The notes under the pieces: generated by a model
Database searches by the model: none
Seen by the model: only the letters and a program-made list of their open reading frames with translations
What the model was told of the DNA's origin: nothing
Position numbers and translations under genes: made by a program
Part shown: positions 45,513-52,842 of the stretch, one piece after another
Numbering within the stretch: position 1 is the first letter of the stretch
How the letters are laid out: each line of letters opens with the position of its first letter
Source of the DNA: Syntrophaceae bacterium
GTDB taxonomy: Bacteria; Desulfobacterota; BSN033; UBA1163
Assembly: GCA_013388645.1 (NCBI GenBank)
Contig: JACAEV010000125.1
Coordinates: 1-52,842, forward strand
Direction: 5' to 3'
Length of the DNA: 52,842 nucleotides

Positions 45513-45593
45513 AAGGTTGAGGTTGAGGTTTAGGTTAAAAGCAGGAGACCTGAGTATTCATGTTAGTCTTAACCTCAACCTTACCCTTAACCT
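45513..45593. repeat. Hexad telomere-like repeat folded back (parB-bactofilin gap)
   Basis: Units AGGTTG, AGGTTG, AGGTTT, AGGTTA (45514-45537) are mirrored on the other strand by TTAACC, TCAACC, TTACCC, TTAACC (45569-45592). The 12-mer AAGGTTGAGGTT (45513-45524) pairs perfectly with 45571-45582. A small CAGG-AGA-CCTG hairpin sits in the loop. It fills the gap before the bactofilin ribosome site. Confidence 0.75.
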
Positions 45594-45610
45594 GCTGAAA
45601 GGAGTTTAAG

Positions 45611-46051
45611 ATGTCAGGAGGGAAATCTTTTTTTTCAAAAGGCAGTTCTCCCCCACCCTCTCCCTCAGAGGAAATAAGTGCTTATCTTGGAAAACAAACT
45701 CTCTTTGAGGGAAAAATGACCTTTGAAGGTGTATTTCGTTTGGACGGAAAATTTGAGGGGGAGATCTTCGAAAGCGGGACATTAATCGTGGGTGAAACAG
45801 CAATCGTGAAAGGTAAAATTGGGCTTCATACCATCATCATCAATGGCATGGTCGAAGGGGAAATATTTGCCAAGAAACGGGTGGAAATCCACTCTACAGG
45901 TAAAGTATACGGAAATCTATATGCTCCCATCCTAACAATTAATGAAGGAGGAATTTTCGAGGGCCATTGTAAAATGGAGGAAGGGATCGATAGAAAAGAA
46001 GAGAATTTAGACCTGCTTTCGATAAAAACGGACCATTCTCTATCTGCTTGA
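45611..46051 (+). CDS. Bactofilin (polymer-forming cytoskeletal protein)
   Basis: 146 aa. Low-complexity Ser/Pro head (FFSKGSSPPPSPSEE), then the right-handed beta-helix typical of bactofilins: GKMTFEGVFRLDGKFEGEIFESGTLIVGETAIVKGKI, INGMVEGEIFAKKRVEIHSTGKVYGNLYAPILTINEGGIFEGHCKM. It forms filaments without nucleotide and often marks sites of wall synthesis or partitioning; here it directly follows parAB. AAAGGAG precedes the ATG. Confidence 0.92.
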   Translation: MSGGKSFFSKGSSPPPSPSEEISAYLGKQTLFEGKMTFEGVFRLDGKFEGEIFESGTLIVGETAIVKGKIGLHTIIINGMVEGEIFAKKRVEIHSTGKVYGNLYAPILTINEGGIFEGHCKMEEGIDRKEENLDLLSIKTDHSLSA

Positions 46052-46072
46052 AATTAAAAAAGAAAAAAATGA

Positions 46073-46101
46073 TTGACAACTGGTTGGATTCATGTTAACT
46101 A
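46073..46101 (+). promoter_or_regulatory. Candidate promoter of the ATP synthase operon
   Basis: Perfect TTGACA (46073-46078) followed after 16-17 nt by TTAACT/TAACTA, a weak -10 preceded by TG (extended -10 type). It is 23 nt before the first gene, so the leader would be very short. Confidence 0.45.
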
Positions 46102-46123
46102 ATTCACATTTTATTGCTCCCTA

Positions 46124-46354
46124 ATGTCTGCCGATCAAAAACAGAAGGGAACTCTTGGCGAATGGCTGCGCTATGCCAATATTGGCATAGAAATGATGGC
46201 GTCGGTTCTGATCGGGGCATTTGGCGGATATGGTTTGGATTATCTATTCCATACCAAACCGTGGCTGATGATCGTTGGCTTTATCCTCGGTTCGGTGGCC
46301 GGCTTTCGTAGCCTATTTCGACTCCTCGAACAAGAAAATAAGAAAAAGAATTAG
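46124..46354 (+). CDS. atpZ: ATP synthase-associated protein AtpZ (AtpQ-type)
   Basis: 76 aa with two membrane helices (about 25-43 and 47-66): IGIEMMASVLIGAFGGYGLDYLF and PWLMIVGFILGSVAGFRSLFRLL, the F0F1-ATPase_gene1 family signature. Proteins of this type sit at the head of atp operons and help assembly or Mg/Ca uptake. No clear ribosome site, consistent with a near-leaderless start. One nucleotide separates it from atpI. Confidence 0.85.
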   Translation: MSADQKQKGTLGEWLRYANIGIEMMASVLIGAFGGYGLDYLFHTKPWLMIVGFILGSVAGFRSLFRLLEQENKKKN

Positions 46355-46355
46355 A

Positions 46356-46667
46356 ATGAACCCTTTTCTTCTGGGAATAATCATTGGGGTAGGTTTGGGT
46401 CTGTTTAATTTCTTAGCCTCTGGATTTTATACCTCCAAGATCCTCACCCATTCCAAGATGACTTCTATGGTCCTTGTCCTTTTAGGATTTATCTGTCGAC
46501 TCACCCTAATCGGCATCATTTTTTATGTTCTCACCAAAGTAAAGTGGAGCCATTTTCAAACATCCCTAATTACCTTTGTCCTCTTTTTTACGCTCTGCAC
46601 GATATGGAAAGCGACCCGGATTTATCGGAATGCAAAACCACTGAACAAACCACAAACCGAGATATGA
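46356..46667 (+). CDS. atpI: ATP synthase subunit I (AtpI)
   Basis: 103 aa with four membrane helices (FLLGIIIGVGLGLFNFLASGF; MTSMVLVLLGFICRLTLIGIIFYVL; TSLITFVLFFTLCTIW). AtpI acts as a chaperone for c-ring assembly in other bacteria. ATG at 46356 is 1 nt after the atpZ stop, indicating coupling; the upstream in-frame extension overlaps atpZ and is rejected. Confidence 0.85.
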   Translation: MNPFLLGIIIGVGLGLFNFLASGFYTSKILTHSKMTSMVLVLLGFICRLTLIGIIFYVLTKVKWSHFQTSLITFVLFFTLCTIWKATRIYRNAKPLNKPQTEI

Positions 46668-46677
46668 GGGATAACTT

Positions 46678-47448
46678 ATGAACTTAATGGAACATCTTCA
46701 ACCCCATGTGATCATCCCACTCAAAATTGGTGGCCTTGATATTTCGATAACCAATGCTGTGATCATGATGTGGATTGCCTGCATCCTGGTCTTTTTGACT
46801 CTCACTCTGGCAGGCCGGATTGGAAAGCTCATTCCAAGAGGATTACAGAATTTGATGGAATCGCTTGTCAGTTTTACAAAACAGAGTCTGATCCATGAGA
46901 TTCTGGGTGAAGAAGGGATGAGTTGGTTTCCTTTTATCGCCACCCTCTTCTTTTTCATCCTCTTCTGTAATCTGCTCGGACTTGTACCGATACCTAAAAT
47001 TGGATTTACCGCCACTTCCAATATCAATGTCACGGCTTCTCTGGCAGCAGTTGTTTTTATTTGTACTCAAGGTGCCGGAATCGTTAAACATGGTCTGGTA
47101 GGATATGGAAAGACCTTTGTCCCAAAAGGAATGCCCCGTGGCATCATGGGAGGAATCCTCATCGGTTTTATGATCATTGTTGAGATCATCAGTCAGCTGG
47201 CGAGACCCTTTTCTCTTGCCGTCCGGCTTTTTGCAAACATGACAGCGGGACATATGGTGATTTTGGTCTTTATCTCCATGATTTTCATGTTTCAGGGGAT
47301 CATCGCAAAAATCTTTGTCACCCCTATGTCGGTAGTCATGGCAGTGGTCATGATGGCTTTTGAGATCTTTGTCTCTCTATTGCAGGCTTTTATCTTTGCT
47401 ATTTTGGCTTCAATCTACATTAGCCTTTCAGTACATCCAGAACATTAA
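46678..47448 (+). CDS. atpB: ATP synthase Fo subunit a
   Basis: 256 aa, five or six helices. The essential Arg is Arg183 in RPFSLAVRLFANMTAGHM; the last helices have VSLLQAFIFAILASIYIS. It forms the proton half-channels against the c-ring. GAGGG precedes the ATG, 10 nt after atpI. Confidence 0.96.
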   Translation: MNLMEHLQPHVIIPLKIGGLDISITNAVIMMWIACILVFLTLTLAGRIGKLIPRGLQNLMESLVSFTKQSLIHEILGEEGMSWFPFIATLFFFILFCNLLGLVPIPKIGFTATSNINVTASLAAVVFICTQGAGIVKHGLVGYGKTFVPKGMPRGIMGGILIGFMIIVEIISQLARPFSLAVRLFANMTAGHMVILVFISMIFMFQGIIAKIFVTPMSVVMAVVMMAFEIFVSLLQAFIFAILASIYISLSVHPEH

Positions 47449-47490
47449 TCCCAGTCCATCCTTAGAAGGGTTGGATTGGACCAATTTTAA

Positions 47491-47745
<255 letters not shown>

Positions 47746-47840
47746 TCATCTCGTTACTCAACCATCCTTAAACATGACACCCCTGCTGGCTGTATGGCCA
47801 AATCGAGGCAGGGACGGGGTGAATAAAGAAGGAGCAAAAT

Positions 47841-48335
47841 ATGTTTAAAGCAGAACCCGGATTGATTATATGGACACTTATCTCCTTCTTCCTCCTTCTC
47901 ATCCTTCTGAGGAAGGTGGCCTATCCCCATATACTCAAAGGGATGAAGAAGAGAGAAGAAACTATTAAACAACAACTGGAAGAGGCACAAAAGACGAAAA
48001 AGGAAGCGGAGGATCTCTTGGAGGATTACAAACGCCAGCTCGCGGAGGCACGTTCAGAAGCCCAGAAGATCATCAATGAAGGAAAATCATTGGGCGAGAA
48101 CATGCGAAAGGAGATCGTCCAGAAAGCCCAGGTCGAATCCAACCAGATTGTCAAAAGGGCCCAGGAAGAAATCGAACTCCAAAAACAGAAGGCCATCCTC
48201 GAACTTCAGGAAAAGATTGCCGATCTCTCCATCATGGCGGCAACAAAGATCATCAATAAATCTCTCAATACCGAAGATAACCGCCGTCTGGTGGAAGAAT
48301 ATGTCTCTAAGGTAGGTGAGCATTATGGCAAGTGA
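47841..48335 (+). CDS. atpF: ATP synthase Fo subunit b
   Basis: 164 aa: N-terminal membrane helix (about 8-26, LIIWTLISFFLLLILLRKV) and a long charged peripheral-stalk helix (EEAQKTKKEAEDLLEDYKRQLAEARSEAQ). Only one b gene is present here; no separate b' was seen. AAGGAGC precedes the start; it overlaps atpH by 11 nt. Confidence 0.95.
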   Translation: MFKAEPGLIIWTLISFFLLLILLRKVAYPHILKGMKKREETIKQQLEEAQKTKKEAEDLLEDYKRQLAEARSEAQKIINEGKSLGENMRKEIVQKAQVESNQIVKRAQEEIELQKQKAILELQEKIADLSIMAATKIINKSLNTEDNRRLVEEYVSKVGEHYGK

Positions 48336-48867
48336 TCTATTGGTAAAATCCTATGCAGAGGCTCTTTTCCAGGTAGCCCGCGCTGAGGAGATGCTCGATC
48401 GGGTAGAAGAGGAGCTGACCCGATTGAATAAATCCCTGGATTCGAACGCAGAGCTGAGGGAGTTTCTGAGCAATCCCCAGATTTTTCCCGAAGGAAAGAA
48501 AAGTGCGCTTTCCGAGATCTTCGGTGGGAAAATCTCTCCGATCACCCTCCATTGGATCAATATGGTGATCGACCAGGGAAGACAAAGAAGATTACCGATC
48601 ATCATCGAGACCTTCTTCACATTGGCACAAGAGGCCCGCGAAAAGGTGACTGCAGAAGTGATCACTTCGATCCCTCTTCCAGAGGATTTGGCAACCCGCC
48701 TGGAACAGGAGCTTAGCAAAGTTACCAAAAAACGAGTCTTTCTGAAGCCGATGGTGGATGACTCGATCTTAGGTGGGGTGATCGTGAAGATAGAGAATAA
48801 GGTGATCGATGGGAGTGTCAAACATCGTCTTGAAGAGATTAAGAACGAGATGATTAAAACTGCTTAG
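48325..48867 (+). CDS. atpH: ATP synthase F1 subunit delta
   Basis: 180 aa from the ATG at 48325 ([18 protein letters not shown]), within the end of atpF. The C-terminal strand region [29 protein letters not shown] is characteristic. It links F1 to the b stalk. A GTG three codons upstream is a weaker start choice. Confidence 0.95.
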   Translation: MASDLLVKSYAEALFQVARAEEMLDRVEEELTRLNKSLDSNAELREFLSNPQIFPEGKKSALSEIFGGKISPITLHWINMVIDQGRQRRLPIIIETFFTLAQEAREKVTAEVITSIPLPEDLATRLEQELSKVTKKRVFLKPMVDDSILGGVIVKIENKVIDGSVKHRLEEIKNEMIKTA

Positions 48868-48887
48868 TTGAAAGAGGAGCAAAGACC

Positions 48888-50405
48888 GTGGAACTGAAGA
48901 TCAATCCAGAAGAAATATCAGCGATCCTGAAAAAACATATCGAACAATATCAGGTCAAGATGGAAATGGAGGAGGTGGGCGAAGTCATTGAGGCCGGTGA
49001 TGGAATTGCCCGCATCAAAGGCCTTCCGAGCTGTATGTCTGCCGAGATGCTCGAATTTCCGGGAGGAATCTATGGAATGGCTCTCAACCTCGAAGAGGAC
49101 CAGATCGGGGCCATGATCTTAGGCGATATTGCCCACATTGAGCAGGGGGATCCGGTCAAGCGAACAGGTAAAGTGCTTTCTGTTCCAGTGGGCGATGCCT
49201 TGGTGGGAAGGATCGTGAATGCCGTGGGTCAGCCCATCGATGGAAAAGGGCCCATCCATACCGATAAGTTCCGTTTGATCGAAGGGGTGGCTCCTAATGT
49301 TATTGAAAGGCAACCGGTGAAGGAACCCCTCCAGACCGGATTGAAATGCATCGACTCTATGATTCCCATTGGAAGGGGTCAACGGGAGTTGATCATCGGT
49401 GACCGCCAGACTGGAAAAACCGCAATTGCTGTGGATACGATCCTCAATCAAAAAGGGGGGGATGTTTTTTGTATCTACGTTGCCATTGGACAGAAGCAAT
49501 CGACTGTGGCCGCTGTGGTCAATACGTTTCAAGAGTTCGGGGCCATGGAATATACGACTGTCGTCGCTGCAACCGCAAGCGACCCAGCACCCATGCAATA
49601 TGTCGCTCCTTATGCAGGATGTGCTATGGGTGAAGAGTTCAGAGATAGTGGCCGTCATGCTCTGGTCGTTTATGACGACCTCTGGAAACATGCCGTGGCC
49701 TATCGACAGGTTTCACTTCTACTCAGAAGGCCACCGGGACGAGAAGCTTTTCCAGGAGATATCTTCAATCTCCACTCCCGGCTGCTCGAAAGGGCTGCGA
49801 AGCTGAGCGATGAAAAAGGAGGAGGATCTCTCACGGCATTGCCCATTGTAGAGACTCAGGCAGGTGACTACTCGGCTTACATCCCTACGAATGTCATTTC
49901 GATCACCGATGGTCAGATCTATCTTGAAACCGACCTTTTCTATGCTGGAGTGCGACCCGCTGTCTCGGTCGGCCTCTCCGTTTCTCGTGTGGGTGGAAAT
50001 GCACAGATCAAAGCGATGAAGAAAGTAGCAGGGATGCTCAGGCTCGACCTTGCCCAGTATCGAGAACTCGTCACTTTTGCAAAATTCGGCTCTGAATTGG
50101 ATAAAGCCACTCAAGCACAGATCACTCGTGGAGAACGTCTGGTGGAGGTTTTGAAACAACCCCAGTACGTTCCCATGCCGGTGGAAGATCAGATCATGAT
50201 CATTTTTGTGGGAGAAAATGGCTATCTCGATGACCTTCCGATCGAGAGGATTAAAGACTTTGAGGCAGGTTTCTACCCCTTTATCCGCGAAAAGTATCCT
50301 CAGATCCCTGAAGGGATTCGGAAACAGAGGGAGCTTTCCGAGGATCTGTCAAAACTGCTTCATCAAGCTGCTCAAGAATATAAGAAGAATTTCATAACGA
50401 CATGA
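48888..50405 (+). CDS. atpA: ATP synthase F1 subunit alpha
   Basis: 505 aa starting with GTG at 48888 behind AAAGAGGAG. Walker A GDRQTGKT (171-178), [12 protein letters not shown]-like region, and the arginine-finger region [15 protein letters not shown] are present. It forms the catalytic hexamer with beta. The TGA is followed after 44 nt by atpG. Confidence 0.97.
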   Translation: MELKINPEEISAILKKHIEQYQVKMEMEEVGEVIEAGDGIARIKGLPSCMSAEMLEFPGGIYGMALNLEEDQIGAMILGDIAHIEQGDPVKRTGKVLSVPVGDALVGRIVNAVGQPIDGKGPIHTDKFRLIEGVAPNVIERQPVKEPLQTGLKCIDSMIPIGRGQRELIIGDRQTGKTAIAVDTILNQKGGDVFCIYVAIGQKQSTVAAVVNTFQEFGAMEYTTVVAATASDPAPMQYVAPYAGCAMGEEFRDSGRHALVVYDDLWKHAVAYRQVSLLLRRPPGREAFPGDIFNLHSRLLERAAKLSDEKGGGSLTALPIVETQAGDYSAYIPTNVISITDGQIYLETDLFYAGVRPAVSVGLSVSRVGGNAQIKAMKKVAGMLRLDLAQYRELVTFAKFGSELDKATQAQITRGERLVEVLKQPQYVPMPVEDQIMIIFVGENGYLDDLPIERIKDFEAGFYPFIREKYPQIPEGIRKQRELSEDLSKLLHQAAQEYKKNFITT

Positions 50406-50410
50406 AGCCT

Positions 50411-50434
50411 GGAATAATGGAATGATGGAAGGAT
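50411..50434. repeat. Octad degenerate repeat between atpA and atpG
   Basis: GGAATAAT, GGAATGAT, GGAAGGAT in exact 8-nt register inside the 44-nt space. Same unit family as the rsmG-parA repeat, but without an inverted arm here. Confidence 0.65.
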
Positions 50435-50449
50435 AGGGGTTTTAGGGCC

Positions 50450-51331
50450 ATGCTCGGAACCAAAGAGATCAGACGAAGGATTCGAAGCGTCATCAGCATC
50501 CAGCAGATCACCCGCGCGATGCAGATGATTGCTGTCTCCCGACACAAACGGGCGGAGGATCGACTTCGTTCGGCCAGACCTTATGCACAAAAGATCCGCG
50601 AATTTATGGAAACCTTAGCTCCCTCCCTTTCAACGATCCGCCATCCTCTGCTGGTCAAGCGGGAAGTCAATAAAATTGGGCTCGTCCTCCTCACCGCCGA
50701 CAAAGGACTCTGCGGCGGCTATAATGCGAATGCCATCAATCATGCCCAAAAATTCTTAGAACAATATTCTGACAAGGAGATCCATCTCATCCTGGTCGGA
50801 AGAAAGGGATATGATTTTTACAGAAGAAAAAAATATCCCATTGACCATACCCTCCTCCAAATCTCAAAGGAGATCACCCTTCAGGAGGTCAAAGAGATTT
50901 CAGGAGTTGTCATTAAAGGTTTCGAAGAGGCACGTTACGATGAAGTCGACCTGATTTATACCCGGTATATCTCCGCTATGAATACGCGACCCACGACGAT
51001 GAAATTATTGCCCCTTGAAAAATCAGAAGTGCTTAAAACAGGAGGGGGGATCAAAGGGGAGCCCCTGTTCGAGCCTGATCCAGAAGAGATCATGTCTCTT
51101 TTACTCCCAAAATATCTTGAGGCTCAAATTTATAATGGAATGGTTGAGTCTGTGGCGAGTGAGCAGGGAGCTCGGATGGTATCAATGAAGTCTGCTACGG
51201 AAAATGCTGAAGAGATGATCTCTTCACTGACCTTGAGTTATAACAAGGCACGACAGGCCTCTATTACCAAAGAGCTCTTGGAGGTGACCACTGGTGCAGA
51301 GGCTCTCCGGCATGCCAAGGGAAAAAGGTAA
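50450..51331 (+). CDS. atpG: ATP synthase F1 subunit gamma
   Basis: 293 aa central stalk. N-terminal helix EIRRRIRSVISIQQITRAMQMIAVSRHKRAEDRL, middle LTADKGLCGGYNAN, C-terminal helix EQGARMVSMKSATENAEEMISSLTLSYNKARQASITKELLEV, all diagnostic. A 141-nt gap, unusual for an atp operon, separates it from atpD. Confidence 0.96.
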   Translation: MLGTKEIRRRIRSVISIQQITRAMQMIAVSRHKRAEDRLRSARPYAQKIREFMETLAPSLSTIRHPLLVKREVNKIGLVLLTADKGLCGGYNANAINHAQKFLEQYSDKEIHLILVGRKGYDFYRRKKYPIDHTLLQISKEITLQEVKEISGVVIKGFEEARYDEVDLIYTRYISAMNTRPTTMKLLPLEKSEVLKTGGGIKGEPLFEPDPEEIMSLLLPKYLEAQIYNGMVESVASEQGARMVSMKSATENAEEMISSLTLSYNKARQASITKELLEVTTGAEALRHAKGKR

Positions 51332-51445
51332 AATAGTATGTCGCTTATGGGTTACGAAGCTCGTATTGTTGATCGCTTGTTTTCGAATGAATAACGTTAC
51401 CTTCCAACGAAACGGGCATCGTCACCCTAACCTTTAAACGACTGA

Positions 51446-52842
<1,397 letters not shown>

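Noticed and set aside
39563-45593. CRISPR arrays
   Set aside because: The repeated tracts have 6-8-nt degenerate units without unique spacers, and no cas genes are present.

Overview
The window is a chromosomal segment of moderate GC from what looks like an anaerobic Deltaproteobacterium (Desulfobacterota, Syntrophales or Syntrophobacterales-like). This is inferred from gene content and order. The pointers are the order rsmG-parA-parB-bactofilin-atpZ-atpI-atpB-atpE-atpF-atpH-atpA-atpG-atpD, an AhbD-type heme synthase beside hemB, an aldo/keto reductase with ferredoxin-like cysteines, and RodZ/MreBCD/RodA shape genes. No rRNA or other phylogenetic marker that would settle the lineage is present.

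Layout. (1) 1-3.5 kb: tRNA-Ala(GGC) with a tiny GIY-YIG nuclease cassette bounded by a 28-bp copy of the tRNA 3' end, an aldo/keto reductase, a thioredoxin-fold protein, two small conserved-looking genes and a PaaI-type thioesterase. (2) 3.5-14.5 kb, mostly minus strand: rodZ, era, lon, a TlpA-like thiol reductase, ssb (plus strand), then the elongasome operon mreB-mreC-mreD-mrdA-rodA read leftward. (3) 15-21 kb, plus strand: a B12-binding-type radical SAM protein, ccsA-like cytochrome c assembly gene, hemA-hemC-hemD, a YihX-like HAD phosphatase. (4) 21-30.4 kb: a small hypothetical, aldo/keto reductase with Fe-S motifs, pyruvate kinase, a membrane SDH/ClpP-class protease followed by a zinc-ribbon protein, LapA-like and YajG-like envelope proteins, nagA, then hemB-ahbD. 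(5) 30.4-41.3 kb: histidine kinase plus REC-GGDEF pair, polA, a DUF4124 protein, a TPR/GH153-like secreted protein, radA, a HerA-like ATPase. (6) 41.3-52.8 kb: a small secreted protein, a strongly structured non-coding block, DUF4197 protein, rsmG-parA-parB-bactofilin and the complete F1Fo ATP synthase operon up to a beta subunit cut off by the window end.

How the genes work together. The hemA/C/D set plus hemB makes uroporphyrinogen III, and the neighbouring AhbD homologue suggests that heme is finished by the siroheme-dependent (Ahb) route rather than the classical HemE/F/G/H route; ccsA fits use of that heme in c-type cytochromes. RodZ, MreBCD, PBP2 and RodA form one wall-elongation machine, and parAB with bactofilin adds chromosome and cytoskeleton functions beside the ATP synthase.

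The least ordinary signals are non-coding. There is the tRNA/GIY-YIG cassette. There are two diverged copies of a ~237-bp MITE-like element with target duplications, each sitting just upstream of a promoter. There are also at least nine gene-boundary tracts of degenerate 6-, 7- or 8-nt tandem repeats, each with its own motif, several folded back as inverted arms. No CRISPR array, integrase, transposase gene or rRNA was seen.
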